Below are positions 52,662 to 61,842 of a stretch of DNA of 64,000 nt, in pieces (the first letter of the stretch is position 1; every line of letters begins with the position of its first letter). The stretch is from Firmicutes bacterium UBA5493 (GTDB taxonomy: Bacteria > Bacillota > Limnochordia > Darwinibacteriales > Darwinibacteriaceae). Made by a program: the position numbers and the translations under genes. The stretch covers positions 1-64,000 of the forward strand of contig DIPH01000051.1 of assembly GCA_002424045.1 (NCBI GenBank). Reading direction: 5' to 3'. The notes under the pieces are model-generated. The model did no database searches and was not told where the DNA came from. It saw only the letters and a program-made list of their open reading frames with translations.

Positions 52662-53843
52662 ATGGGCTGTCGATCTTTGTTCGACCAGGTGATTGATCGC
52701 CGCAATACCCAATGCGTCAAATGGGATGGCGTAGCCGAAATATTCGGTAAAGAAGACCTGCTCCCCATGTGGGTGGCAGACATGGATTTTTATCCTCCTG
52801 AAGCCGTCATTGGGGCAGTGAAGGCCCGGGCGACCCATGGCGTCTTTGGTTACGAGACAAAGTCTGCCGGCCTCGATGAGGCAGTAGTTGAATGGATTAC
52901 GATTCGCCACGACTGGGTAATTGATCCCACTTGGCTTAACCATAGTCCCGGAGTCGTTTCGGGCTTGGCTACAGCGATCTTAGCCCTGACCGAACCCGGC
53001 GATCAGGTCGTGATTCAGCCACCGGTCTATCCCCCATTTTACTCGGTCGGCGACCAAAACGATCGTCTTGTGGTGGAAAACCCCCTCATCGTAAAAAATG
53101 GTAGGTACACCATGAACCTTCCGGAGCTCGAAGAGATTTTCCAATCTGGTGTCAAGCTCTTGATTCTCTGCAGTCCCCACAACCCAGTGGGACGGGTGTG
53201 GAGCAGGGCTGAACTTTTGGCCCTAGGCGAGCTCGTGGTGAAGTATGAGGTTACGGTGCTTTCTGACGAGATTTGGTCTGACTTGGTCTTCCATTCCCAG
53301 AAGCACATTCCCCTGGCCAGCCTTTCAACTGGAATTGCTGACCGGACCATAACCTTTATGGCACCAAGCAAGACTTTTAATCTAGCTGGTTTATATCTGT
53401 CTAATGTGATCATCCCCAACCAGGAGCTCAGAGAGAAGTTCTGTGACCAAATGCAGCGCCTGGCCCAAGGTCACACTAATGTGTTTGCCCCCGTTGCTGC
53501 CGAAGTCGCCTACCGCCAGGGCAAAGAGTGGTTGGACGAACTCGTGACATATCTCGAAGAAAATGTGGAATATGTCAAAGCCGAACTGGCTAAGATCACG
53601 CCTAAAATTAAGATAGCCCAGCCCGAAGGGACCTATGTTCTATGGATGGATTGCCGAGATCTAGGAATCCCCGCAGAGGAACTTAACCAATTCTTTGTAC
53701 GGGAGGCGGGAATCGCATTCAATGATGGAGTAATGTTTGGCCCTCAAGGTGCGGGGTTTCAGCGCATGAATATTGGCTGCCCCAGAAGCCTTATTACAGA
53801 GGCCATAGAGCGGATGGCGAAAGCGTTGGAAGGTTATAAGTAA
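52662..53843 (+). CDS. MalY/PatB-family PLP-dependent C-S lyase/aminotransferase
   Basis: A 393-residue fold-type I PLP enzyme. Segments seen are LPMWVADMDFYPPEAVIGAV, SPGVVSGLATAILALTEPGD, LCSPHNPVGRVWSRAELL, VLSDEIWSDLVF and the Schiff-base lysine in FMAPSKTFNLAGL. MalY/PatB proteins cleave cystathionine and related thioethers to thiols, pyruvate and ammonia. The neighbouring malic enzyme would supply or use pyruvate, but this link is only contextual. Confidence 0.9.
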   Translation: MGCRSLFDQVIDRRNTQCVKWDGVAEIFGKEDLLPMWVADMDFYPPEAVIGAVKARATHGVFGYETKSAGLDEAVVEWITIRHDWVIDPTWLNHSPGVVSGLATAILALTEPGDQVVIQPPVYPPFYSVGDQNDRLVVENPLIVKNGRYTMNLPELEEIFQSGVKLLILCSPHNPVGRVWSRAELLALGELVVKYEVTVLSDEIWSDLVFHSQKHIPLASLSTGIADRTITFMAPSKTFNLAGLYLSNVIIPNQELREKFCDQMQRLAQGHTNVFAPVAAEVAYRQGKEWLDELVTYLEENVEYVKAELAKITPKIKIAQPEGTYVLWMDCRDLGIPAEELNQFFVREAGIAFNDGVMFGPQGAGFQRMNIGCPRSLITEAIERMAKALEGYK

Positions 53844-53852
53844 ATAGAAAAG

Positions 53853-53886
53853 GAAAAGCGCCTGGCGAAAAATCCAGGCGCTTTTT
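53853..53886 (+). terminator. Terminator between convergent genes
   Basis: AAGCGCCTGG (53856-53865) pairs with CCAGGCGCTT (53874-53883) around CGAAAAAT, followed by TTT. A-rich sequence on the left allows function on the minus strand too. Confidence 0.9.
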
Positions 53887-53923
53887 GGAGTCTCCAGGGT
53901 TTTTGTGAAGCGTCTAAATCTAG

Positions 53924-55069
53924 TTATGATAAATATCCCTCCACAATGCTAGTTAGCGCTTTATAGCCTGTTTCCAAAGTCTCAGTGGGCACTAAGAAGC
54001 CTGGGTGATGAAGTTCATTAACGGCACCCTCCTGTCCTGATCCAATGAGAAGTAAGACACCTGATACTTCTTGTAAGAAGTAGGCCACATCTTCCCCGAT
54101 CAAGCTAGCCAAGCCCTGAGTCACAATTGGGACTTCTGGAATCTTAGCAGAAAAAATGTTGCCCAATTCCTGGACACATGTACTGTCGTTTACGACAGCC
54201 GGAACGCCCTTGCTATACTCTAAAATATAGTCTCCTCCATGGAGATGGGCTGCGGCTCCAAAGGCTTGATTAAGATTATCAATCATCGCTTCCTGATCTT
54301 CCCTGCGAATGGTGCGAACGGTTCCTTCCACCACCACCTGGGGAGGAATCACATTAAAACTTGTTCCCCCTTGGATGATTCCAAAGGATAAGACTTGGGG
54401 GAAGCTGGAATTGACGCGCCTATGGGATAAGGAAAAGGCATTTTGAATGCCTGATGTGGCCATAGCAATGGAATCGATGGTCTTGTGGGGAAAGGCTCCA
54501 TGGCCCCCGTTCCCCACAAAGGTAACCTTGAAACGATCCGAAAAGGCAGTGATAGGTCCTTCCTGCAAGCCTATGCTTCCTGCTGGAAGACTAGGCCAGT
54601 TATGAATACCTACCAAACGATCTGGCTTCTGCTCAGAGAAAAGTCCCTGCTCTAGCATGGCTTTAGCGCCAACAACAGTCTCCTCTGCAGGTTGAAAGAT
54701 AGCCATCAGGGTGCCCCTTAGACGATCTCTGTTTTGCGAAGCATACGAACAAGTGCCAAGAATGGTTGCCATATGGCTATCATGGCCGCAGGCGTGCATC
54801 ACACCAGGATTCTTCGAAGCATAAGGGACGGCCGTCTCCTCATGAACAGGAAGGGCATCCATATCACAGCGGAGTGCGAGGGTCTGACCTAGTCCAGCAA
54901 GTTCTAGGGTCCCCACAACTCCGGTTCCGCCTAGATTTGTGCGCACTGTAAAGCCAAGCCTTGTGAGCTCTCCAGAAACGAACTCCGCGGTCCATACCTC
55001 TTTTTCGGATAGCTCCGGGTGCTCGTGGAGCGTCTCATAGATCGTTTTCATATATTGTAAGTTAGGCAT
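53924..55069 (-). CDS. M20-family amidohydrolase/aminoacylase
   Basis: A 381-residue M20D peptidase (hippurate/IAA-amino acid hydrolase type). Motifs seen: ETLHEHPELSEKE, ALRCDMDALPVHEETAVPY, MHACGHDSHMA (metal ligands), FQPAEETVVGAKAMLEQGL (catalytic Glu) and GNGGHGAFPHKTIDSI in the dimerisation domain. It hydrolyses N-acyl amino acids; the substrate is unknown. ATG at 55069 follows AAGAGGAG. Confidence 0.93.
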   Translation of the reverse strand: MPNLQYMKTIYETLHEHPELSEKEVWTAEFVSGELTRLGFTVRTNLGGTGVVGTLELAGLGQTLALRCDMDALPVHEETAVPYASKNPGVMHACGHDSHMATILGTCSYASQNRDRLRGTLMAIFQPAEETVVGAKAMLEQGLFSEQKPDRLVGIHNWPSLPAGSIGLQEGPITAFSDRFKVTFVGNGGHGAFPHKTIDSIAMATSGIQNAFSLSHRRVNSSFPQVLSFGIIQGGTSFNVIPPQVVVEGTVRTIRREDQEAMIDNLNQAFGAAAHLHGGDYILEYSKGVPAVVNDSTCVQELGNIFSAKIPEVPIVTQGLASLIGEDVAYFLQEVSGVLLLIGSGQEGAVNELHHPGFLVPTETLETGYKALTSIVEGYLS

Positions 55070-55134
55070 ACTACTCCTCTTTTCCACGTGGTTTCCTATG
55101 TTTTCTGCTCTCTTAACGATTTCCCTTGTTTAGA

Positions 55135-55186
55135 ATGAAAAAACCACCCGGGGGAGGGTGGTCTGCCCACCCTGGAAAGGGTGGGC
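55135..55186 (-). terminator. Double hairpin terminator after tlp
   Basis: On the minus strand GCCCACCC/GGGTGGGC (55165-55172, 55179-55186) precedes ACCACCC/GGGTGGT (55143-55149, 55156-55162), ending in a T run. Confidence 0.8.
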
Positions 55187-55193
55187 ATGCGTT

Positions 55194-55427
55194 TTAGTGC
55201 TCTTGCTTTTGTTGAAACTCATACTCATCGCGGATTTCTTCCCGCTTACCTGCGATGGAGTGCTCCCGGCGACGGTTCTTGGCCCGAATCGCCTCCTTTT
55301 GCTCTTCCGGGAGATCCATGTGTAGAGTATCATGGGAAGCCTCAAGATTCTCGATGGTATTCACCACTTGTTCCCTGAGCTTATCCACATTATCTCGGCG
55401 GTTGTCCGGTTTAGGTCCCCTAGGCAT
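55194..55427 (-). CDS. tlp: Small acid-soluble spore protein, Tlp family
   Basis: A 77-residue charged protein with the Tlp pattern: PDNRRDNVDKLREQVVNTIE near the N-terminus and EEQKEAIRAKNRRREHSIAG in the middle. Tlp proteins are found only in endospore formers and accumulate in the forespore. ATG follows AAGGAGTTGAGCT. No forespore sigma-factor promoter was confirmed by eye. Confidence 0.85.
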   Translation of the reverse strand: MPRGPKPDNRRDNVDKLREQVVNTIENLEASHDTLHMDLPEEQKEAIRAKNRRREHSIAGKREEIRDEYEFQQKQEH

Positions 55428-55531
55428 AGCTCAACTCCTTTCCTAAACTCAAAAACTCGTGTCATACCTAGCATAACCTCACCGCGAACTTTTATCCCGC
55501 AGGACATTGGAACTTCTATCGATGGCAATGC

Positions 55532-55585
55532 GAAGCAATCCGAAGGATTGAAGCAATCCGAAGGATTGAAGCAATCCGAAGGATT
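55532..55585. repeat. Three exact tandem copies of an 18-bp palindromic unit
   Basis: GAAGCAATCCGAAGGATT is repeated three times without variation. Each unit contains CAATCC-GAA-GGATTG across its joins, a six-pair stem with a three-base loop. It lies in the 278-base gap between tlp and the patatin gene, about 120 bases before the latter. Confidence 0.9.
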
Positions 55586-55705
55586 GCAGTTGACTGAACC
55601 GCCAAAGAGCAATAAACTGATTCTGAAAGTGTACACCAATAAAGGTGAAGACTTTTCGAATTGTATAGTCGATTGACTGTGTACACAAAAGGTGGGGTGA
55701 CAATT

Positions 55706-57364
55706 ATGAATAACAAGCAAAGGTGTCTTGGGGCCTTGGTATTAGTGACGCTTTTGATCTTCGGCGGATTTGCAGTGACGTCCACCTCCCTCGCCGCGGA
55801 GCAACCGTCCATTGCCTTGGTTCTAGGGGGAGGATCTGCTAGGGGTTTCAGCCACATCGGACTGATTCGAGCCCTCGAGGAGAATGGTATACCGGTGGAT
55901 ATGATTGTTGGAACGAGTATGGGAAGCATTGTGGCGGGCCTTTATGCTGGAGGCTACTCTGTGGAGAACATGACGGAGCTTGTTACCAAGCTCGAATTCG
56001 GTTCCCTCCTAGACATACCTATGCCTCTTGCAGGAGGAGTTGTGGACACGAAAGGAATCGAGCACTACCTAGATATTCTGCTTGGCGGCAAGACCTTCGA
56101 GGAAATGCCCATCCCCTTCCAAGCGGTGGTCGTTAACCTCGGTACAGGGCAAGAACTTGCCCTCTCGGAAGGTAAAGTCAGCAAAGGGATCCAAGCAAGT
56201 ATGTCTATCCCGGGCATGTTTGTCCCAGTACAAATAGGAGACCAATTCTATGTAGATGGTGGACTAAAAAACCAAGTACCGGCTAATGTAGCTGCGGACT
56301 TGGGGGCCGATGTGATCATTGCCGTATCCCTAGAAAAGGACCACCAAGACCCGGATTACCGGAGGATCACCGATAATCTGCGCATGTCCCTAACTGCCAT
56401 GATTGAAGGATACAATGTGTTCAACACGGCCATGGCCGACGTGCTCATCGTACCCGATGTGGGGCTAGACTCTTCCATGGATTACCAAAGGGGACCCTAC
56501 TTTATCCAGCAAGGATATGAAGCTGGGCTTGAGTACATGGATCAGATCAAAGCCGTAATTTTGGCCAAAGACCCGTATTTCCAGTTTATTCCGTACAAAC
56601 AGCCTGGATACTCCAGTGAAGAGCTCAAGGTAATTACGCAAACAGCGGAACGGTCTGTGGCTAATCTCCCTAAACGCTTTACGTTAAAACCAGAAGTGCA
56701 ATTTGACAGTGATTACAGCTTCCCAAAAATGGGAGCCAAGTTTACCCATGGCCCCCTCAATTGGTTTGGGGTTGGGTATCGCTATGGATTCGATGCCGAT
56801 AACGGTGGACACGAAGTCTTCATCGATTGGGGAAGAAACAGCTGGGGTGCCGTCGATCTGTACGTGCGGCAAAGCAAAAATAGGGACGAACCCACCTTTG
56901 GCGGTTCCATAAGGGGCCCCAAAATTAATCAACTCGTGCTAGAAGCCACCTATGTATCACAAGGTTATAAGGCGTGGCAAGTGTCTGCGTCCAACAACAA
57001 GCTTTTGGATACGCCCCGTGGTGTGGCAGGCTTGGCACTCCGTATGACGGGCCTCAGGCCCGAAGAGAAAGATACGCCGATCCAAGACACACTGCTTATG
57101 GCCGTAGCACCCCAAGTTCAGATATTTCCCTGGGGCGAAAAGCAATTTCCAGTGGGTATAGCCATGAACAGACCCTACCTTCTAGGCGGTGTTACAGTAG
57201 AATCCCCTGTAACGGAACTGGATGTCAGACCCACCTTTAGGGTTGGTGTGGGGACGGAAATGGACCTCTTCGGTCTCTATCCCAGTGATATCTCCCTAGG
57301 CGTTGAATTGGACTCCACAGCCAATACCACCTGGAAATTCGGCATTAAGAGCCTCAAGTTCTAA
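55706..57364 (+). CDS. Patatin-like phospholipase with outer-membrane barrel-like C-terminus
   Basis: A 552-residue protein with a signal peptide (residues 1-31). The patatin domain (about 35-235) has the oxyanion motif GGGSARGF, nucleophile GTSMGS (Ser75 region) and DGGLKNQVPA. After a linker, residues about 325-552 are beta-rich with alternating hydrophobic positions and end in FGIKSLKF, a terminal-Phe signature of outer-membrane barrels. It resembles a short form of the PlpD-type autotransporter; the POTRA domain is not evident. ATG at 55706 (MNNKQ) is behind GGTGGGGTGACAATT. Confidence 0.85.
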   Translation: MNNKQRCLGALVLVTLLIFGGFAVTSTSLAAEQPSIALVLGGGSARGFSHIGLIRALEENGIPVDMIVGTSMGSIVAGLYAGGYSVENMTELVTKLEFGSLLDIPMPLAGGVVDTKGIEHYLDILLGGKTFEEMPIPFQAVVVNLGTGQELALSEGKVSKGIQASMSIPGMFVPVQIGDQFYVDGGLKNQVPANVAADLGADVIIAVSLEKDHQDPDYRRITDNLRMSLTAMIEGYNVFNTAMADVLIVPDVGLDSSMDYQRGPYFIQQGYEAGLEYMDQIKAVILAKDPYFQFIPYKQPGYSSEELKVITQTAERSVANLPKRFTLKPEVQFDSDYSFPKMGAKFTHGPLNWFGVGYRYGFDADNGGHEVFIDWGRNSWGAVDLYVRQSKNRDEPTFGGSIRGPKINQLVLEATYVSQGYKAWQVSASNNKLLDTPRGVAGLALRMTGLRPEEKDTPIQDTLLMAVAPQVQIFPWGEKQFPVGIAMNRPYLLGGVTVESPVTELDVRPTFRVGVGTEMDLFGLYPSDISLGVELDSTANTTWKFGIKSLKF

Positions 57365-57372
57365 ATTGGGGC

Positions 57373-57446
57373 AGCCCCTCAATCAATTTAACGAATTGCA
57401 GACAAATTGATCAAATTGATCGAGGGACTGTCCCTCGATCAATTTG
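57373..57446. repeat. Dispersed palindromic repeat, 35-bp perfect inverted repeat copy
   Basis: CAAATTGATCGAGGGAC (57412-57428) and GTCCCTCGATCAATTTG (57430-57446) are perfect inverted arms around one T. A partial extra copy (CCCCTCAATCAATTTAACGA, 57375-57394) lies to the left. It sits between convergent genes and may also end transcription. Related copies are at 16461-16526 and 62541-62582. Confidence 0.85.
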
Positions 57447-57464
57447 CTTCTTTCCCCCAATCAA

Positions 57465-58751
57465 TTAAAACCGATAGGTTACAGCCACCTGACCTCTTGT
57501 ACCAAGGGACGATATGCTTTCATCGCCGTAAGGAGTGATCAAACTAAGCTGCAACTGAATGGAGTTGGGAAAACGATGGGTGTAAGCTGGCCGAATGATG
57601 CCACCTTCCTCCTTGAATCCGTGAAGGACCACCACTTCCGCTGAGCTACTAGGACTAAAGTCATAACCAAGGCGACCATAGAGGTAGTGGGCCTTTTCAA
57701 TCTCCCCCGGCTCTCCCGTTTCCAAATTGGGCATGACATAGGGCTCCATAAGAGAACCCTGACCGCGATAAATATACTGAGCCTGGACTAGGAGGCCATT
57801 ACCCACAGAGAAGGTATAGTCTCCTCCAATAACCGCCTGCAGATATTTTTCATTGATGGACAAAGGAATTCTGGCAACCTCCAGGGGATTTTCCGATGCG
57901 GAAAACTTAGAAGGACCGCCATAGGTTACTTCACCCCAGACCCCTACAGGACCAATGGTTCCGGTCGCGGCCAGACCCGCAAAATTCTGCCTGCGGTAGG
58001 TGCCCTGCAAAGTAGGTACGGGAACGCCAAGCTCAGGGTTAAGGGTTAACACCATCTCTAGACCGGGCAAGGGTTCAAAACCCGAAAAGAAACTAGCCTG
58101 TACATCAAAACCGGCCATCTGGGTCTCTACCCTTAGAGCCCACTCGGAGTTTTTCCCAAGACCCCGAGGCTTTTTGGTATCCTCCATAGCCTGAAAAACC
58201 TGGGCAGCCTGAGGGTTTTGATCCATCATCATCTTTTTCATCGAATCATCGATTGTCTGGGGAGTGAAAAAGGGAACCACGACACCCGTTATAGACCAGC
58301 TAGGTCCATAATAAATGGCCTGACCAGCCCATAGGGGATCTCCGCTCATATTCCCACTCAGTAGAGTGTCCGTACCCATGCGGGAAAAGTAATTGGTGGG
58401 ATTAAAACCGTCTGCTGTACCCCAACTGATCACCTGGTGACCCACCTGGTAATCCAGATCACCCTGGTACCCGCTGAGCCACAGCTGATCCAGGCTTAGA
58501 TTTCCGTCCTTGTGCTTCCAATCCCACCAGCCCTTGGTGGAAAAATGGAACCTACCTCCAAAGTCCAGACCGTCTTCCAGAACGAAACGAAAACCAGTAC
58601 GAGTGGAACTGTGCACAAGTTTCTGATCGTCTCCATTCCACTCCAAGCCGATACCGGCATTCAACTCACCTGTAGGCTCCAAGGCCAAACCAGGAACAGA
58701 AGCCAAGAACACTAGAACAACCACTGCCACAACTTGCATCCTTCTTTTCAT
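57465..58751 (-). CDS. Outer-membrane beta-barrel protein (DUF1302-like)
   Basis: A 428-residue protein with a signal peptide (residues 1-24). The mature part is a run of amphipathic strands with aromatic girdle residues, and the C-terminus is VAVTYRF, the terminal-Phe barrel signature. LSLDQLWLSGYQGDLDYQVG and QVISWGTADGFNPTNYFSRM (near residues 85-125) resemble the DUF1302/porin-like proteins found next to RND-LolA modules. It follows the RND-LolA gene by 34 bases and is the last gene of the TetR-led operon. It implies an outer membrane. Confidence 0.82.
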   Translation of the reverse strand: MKRRMQVVAVVVLVFLASVPGLALEPTGELNAGIGLEWNGDDQKLVHSSTRTGFRFVLEDGLDFGGRFHFSTKGWWDWKHKDGNLSLDQLWLSGYQGDLDYQVGHQVISWGTADGFNPTNYFSRMGTDTLLSGNMSGDPLWAGQAIYYGPSWSITGVVVPFFTPQTIDDSMKKMMMDQNPQAAQVFQAMEDTKKPRGLGKNSEWALRVETQMAGFDVQASFFSGFEPLPGLEMVLTLNPELGVPVPTLQGTYRRQNFAGLAATGTIGPVGVWGEVTYGGPSKFSASENPLEVARIPLSINEKYLQAVIGGDYTFSVGNGLLVQAQYIYRGQGSLMEPYVMPNLETGEPGEIEKAHYLYGRLGYDFSPSSSAEVVVLHGFKEEGGIIRPAYTHRFPNSIQLQLSLITPYGDESISSLGTRGQVAVTYRF

Positions 58752-58785
58752 AAATCATCACCCTTCCCCAAAGATTCTCAAAGCA

Positions 58786-59562
58786 CTACCGACGTAAATT
58801 GCGCACGGTGAAGATGTCATCGCTCACATCCTCTTGACTCATTTCCGTAATCTCCAAAATCGTTCTTGTTCCCTGGACATCGTTGGACATAACCAAGTCA
58901 TGGGGAATCAAGTTGCCCGACACCAGTTTAAAATTGTCCATAGTAAGGGTTTTGGCCAGGGTCCCTCCTGGGCCAAAAAACTGGATCTTTAGCGGAACCA
59001 TTTCATCGATCCAGACCCACATCTGAATCTTCCCATAGAGGGCCTCAGAGCTAGAAGCAGTCAACGCTAGAACATAGCAGTCTACCCCTGCTAACTCCTC
59101 ATTTCCTAGACGCTCCACCGTATAATCCTCATCGTAGTTAAATCCTCCGCCAATCTCATCATAGGTGAAGTCGGTTCCCATAAAAGAATCCCCCGTCATA
59201 TGGGCAGCTACCCTACGCTCGCGGCCAAGGGCGGGCATGTAAAGCCACATTTGGTTCTCCTGACCTTGATCGTTAATGGAAAGAAACTTCGTACCCCGAA
59301 CATCGGCAGGTGCCAAATATTCCAAGAACTGCCTATCCCCCGCCTCATCGCTTTTTAGATATACCCTTACAGAATAGTCCCTTTGGGCTCCCCTAGCATT
59401 TTCCGTAATCAGGGTCAGTTCAGCTGTTCCAGAGCCGCTCAAAATGGTGTCAAAATTCAGATCGTCCAGTATTTGCTGACCTGTCAGCTGTTGGGCCCAT
59501 ACCACGCCGCCAGAAGTCACTGTTAAAACAAGAACAAGCAAGATGACAAGTGTGCGTTTCAT
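58786..59562 (-). CDS. Possible separate product: LolA-like protein from an internal start
   Basis: Within the fused frame an ATG at 59562 is preceded at proper distance by AGAAAGGGGTATAAGA and begins a normal Sec signal peptide. The LolA-like protein (258 residues) could thus be made alone, as in organisms where RND and LolA-like genes are separate neighbours. It is an alternative or additional product of the larger frame above, and only protein data can tell which. Confidence 0.5.
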   Translation of the reverse strand: MKRTLVILLVLVLTVTSGGVVWAQQLTGQQILDDLNFDTILSGSGTAELTLITENARGAQRDYSVRVYLKSDEAGDRQFLEYLAPADVRGTKFLSINDQGQENQMWLYMPALGRERRVAAHMTGDSFMGTDFTYDEIGGGFNYDEDYTVERLGNEELAGVDCYVLALTASSSEALYGKIQMWVWIDEMVPLKIQFFGPGGTLAKTLTMDNFKLVSGNLIPHDLVMSNDVQGTRTILEITEMSQEDVSDDIFTVRNLRR

Positions 59563-61842
59563 TCTTATACCCCTTTCTAATTTCCTCTTCGTCAGGTAGT
59601 TGATCACCATGGGAATCACAAGGAGAGCCGCCAGTGAACTGACGATCATGGTGACTGAAATCAAGTAACCAAAAACGGCAATGGCTCTAAAGTGTGAAAA
59701 GGCCAGAACCAAAAAGCCAAGAATCAAAGCTAGAGCATTGAAGAAAATACCCCGCCCCGCTGTAGATCCCGCTCTACGCAAGGATTTTTTCACGTCAGAC
59801 CCCTCCGATAGCTCTAGACGATAGCGGCTAATGTAATGGACAGCGTAATCAACGCCAATGCCAATAGCCAGACTGGCAATAATACTAGTCACGGCATCTA
59901 GGGGGAGGCTGGCAAACCCCATAATTCCAAAATTAATCAATACCGTAAAGAGCAAAGGAACCAAACTGATCAGGCCAAAAGCCAACGACTTCATCATAAT
60001 GGCCACAATGAGCCCCACCGTAATGGACGAAGTCACAAGGCTCGATACTTGGGTTTGAACATAACGATTCATTAACCGCATCATCACTTTGGGCGTTCCA
60101 GTGAGATGTACGCTCAGGTCACTTCTTGAACCATAACGCTCCTTGAGATACTCTTCCACTTCACTGATGACATGGCCCATGGCTCCCGCATCTAAGGTCT
60201 TCATCCTAGCGGTCACCAGAGCCTGGCTATAATCATAGGTGACTAGGGTGTCAAGGCCGGAACCGCCCTGCATCGTAAAGAGCAAGAGCTGCTGGGCAAT
60301 CCCCTCGCGAGTATCGGGAACCACATAATAGTCGGGATCTCCATCCCAGAGGGCTTGGTTGAGTTCCCGAACTACATCGGCCATGGATGTGGCATTATTA
60401 ATGGTGTCCCAGGAACTGAGGTAGTCTTGAATGTGAATCAATTCTTCCACGAGTTTAGGGTCCTTCATGCCATCTTCTACGCCCGTATCGACCACAACAG
60501 AGATCTGCATGCTTCCACCAAAGACATCTTCGATCACCTGTGTACCTCGTCTAACAGGACTAGAGTCGCTAAAATAGTTGACAATGTTGCTCTCCAAGGT
60601 GACCAAGGTAGAGCCGTACGCAAAGGCGATGGTAACCACAAAGACTCCTACCAGAAGTTTACGATGATGGTCAATGGCCCAGCCCGTCAAGGTATCTAGG
60701 AAGCGGGTCAAGAGTCTACCCTTTCCTGTTTTCTCTTTGTCCAGTGTAACCTGGGGTTCCTTGACCAATATCAAGAGTGCCGGAACAAGGCTTAAAGATA
60801 GAGCCATAGCAAGGAACACACCGATGGCTGTGAGTACCCCAAATTCGCGCATGGGCTGCACAAAGGCGGTAATCAGGGAGGCAAACCCGGCAGATGTGGT
60901 CAGAGCCGCCATGGCCACAGGTGGCGTGATCACCCGAAAGGTCTCAACTAAAGCGTCCCGTTTAGGCAGACCACTGGCCAAGGCCTCCTTGTACTTGTTC
61001 AGAATATGAATACTAGAGGCGATGCCCACCGTCACCAAGATAACTGGCATCACCATGGTAATCAGGGAAATGGGGATTCCTTGCCAGATCATAATGGCCA
61101 CAGTCCAAATCACACTTGCTCCTACCGTAACTAGGGGTATAATCACACCGAGAATGGAGCGGAAAATCAAGTATAAGACAACGCCGATCAAGGCAATTAC
61201 GAAGGGAACCAAGAGCAACACATCCTGTTTCATGGCTTCCTCTGTGTAATGCAAGACATAGGAGTCTCCTACCATATGGATGTTTTCGGGCCCCTGAAAG
61301 CTCTTTACAATACCCTCAATCTGACCGAGGACTTGGTTGATGTTGGGCTGATCTTCCAATTCTAAGAGAAGGGCTGCACCCCGACCATCAGCTGTGATCA
61401 AGACCCCTTCATAGGGACTGCTTAGTATGTCTGTCTTGAACTGTTCAATCTCCGACGGGGTTTGAGGAAGGCCCTCAGACATGGGCCCAATCTCTATGCC
61501 AAAGAAGCTACTCTCCACAATCTGGGCATTGAAGGGGCTTTGGACGTCTGCCACACCTGGCAAGGCCATGAGTTCCTGCTCCAGATCGGCTATTTTCCGA
61601 AGGGTTTCCGGTGCAAAGACATTATCACTTTCTATGGCAATGAAAAAAAGCTCCTGAGTCCCAAATTCCTCCGACACCGCCCGCAAGTCAAGGAGAACGG
61701 GGTCATCATCTGGGATCATCTGGTCGATACTAGCATCAAACTGTATGTGTGGGAAAAAGCATAGAGCCCCTACGGTGATGAGAAGCACCACCCCAATGAC
61801 AATCTTGGGTCGATTCAAGACCATTTCGATCCATCGTTTCAA
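58786..61842 (-). CDS. RND/MMPL exporter fused in frame to a LolA-like lipoprotein-sorting protein
   Basis: A 1018-residue frame. Residues 1-760 are an RND (MMPL/SecDF-like) exporter with two sets of transmembrane helices and two large extracytoplasmic loops (about 30-205 and 410-585). GIGVDYAVHYISRYRLE near residue 675 is a family signature. Residues 761-1018 start with a complete signal peptide (MKRTLVILLVLVLTVTS and onward) and form an outer-membrane lipoprotein-sorting (LolA-like, DUF4292/PF17131-type) domain: RQFLEYLAPADVRGTKFLSI, QMWLYMPALGRERRVAAHMT, DSFMGTDFTYDEI. No stop separates them. It is read 4 bases overlapping the TetR gene. Confidence 0.85.
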   Translation of the reverse strand: MKRWIEMVLNRPKIVIGVVLLITVGALCFFPHIQFDASIDQMIPDDDPVLLDLRAVSEEFGTQELFFIAIESDNVFAPETLRKIADLEQELMALPGVADVQSPFNAQIVESSFFGIEIGPMSEGLPQTPSEIEQFKTDILSSPYEGVLITADGRGAALLLELEDQPNINQVLGQIEGIVKSFQGPENIHMVGDSYVLHYTEEAMKQDVLLLVPFVIALIGVVLYLIFRSILGVIIPLVTVGASVIWTVAIMIWQGIPISLITMVMPVILVTVGIASSIHILNKYKEALASGLPKRDALVETFRVITPPVAMAALTTSAGFASLITAFVQPMREFGVLTAIGVFLAMALSLSLVPALLILVKEPQVTLDKEKTGKGRLLTRFLDTLTGWAIDHHRKLLVGVFVVTIAFAYGSTLVTLESNIVNYFSDSSPVRRGTQVIEDVFGGSMQISVVVDTGVEDGMKDPKLVEELIHIQDYLSSWDTINNATSMADVVRELNQALWDGDPDYYVVPDTREGIAQQLLLFTMQGGSGLDTLVTYDYSQALVTARMKTLDAGAMGHVISEVEEYLKERYGSRSDLSVHLTGTPKVMMRLMNRYVQTQVSSLVTSSITVGLIVAIMMKSLAFGLISLVPLLFTVLINFGIMGFASLPLDAVTSIIASLAIGIGVDYAVHYISRYRLELSEGSDVKKSLRRAGSTAGRGIFFNALALILGFLVLAFSHFRAIAVFGYLISVTMIVSSLAALLVIPMVINYLTKRKLERGIRMKRTLVILLVLVLTVTSGGVVWAQQLTGQQILDDLNFDTILSGSGTAELTLITENARGAQRDYSVRVYLKSDEAGDRQFLEYLAPADVRGTKFLSINDQGQENQMWLYMPALGRERRVAAHMTGDSFMGTDFTYDEIGGGFNYDEDYTVERLGNEELAGVDCYVLALTASSSEALYGKIQMWVWIDEMVPLKIQFFGPGGTLAKTLTMDNFKLVSGNLIPHDLVMSNDVQGTRTILEITEMSQEDVSDDIFTVRNLRR

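Noticed and set aside
55532..55585. Tandem repeats as a short CRISPR array
   Set aside because: The units are directly joined, only 18 bp long and have no spacers; no cas genes are present.
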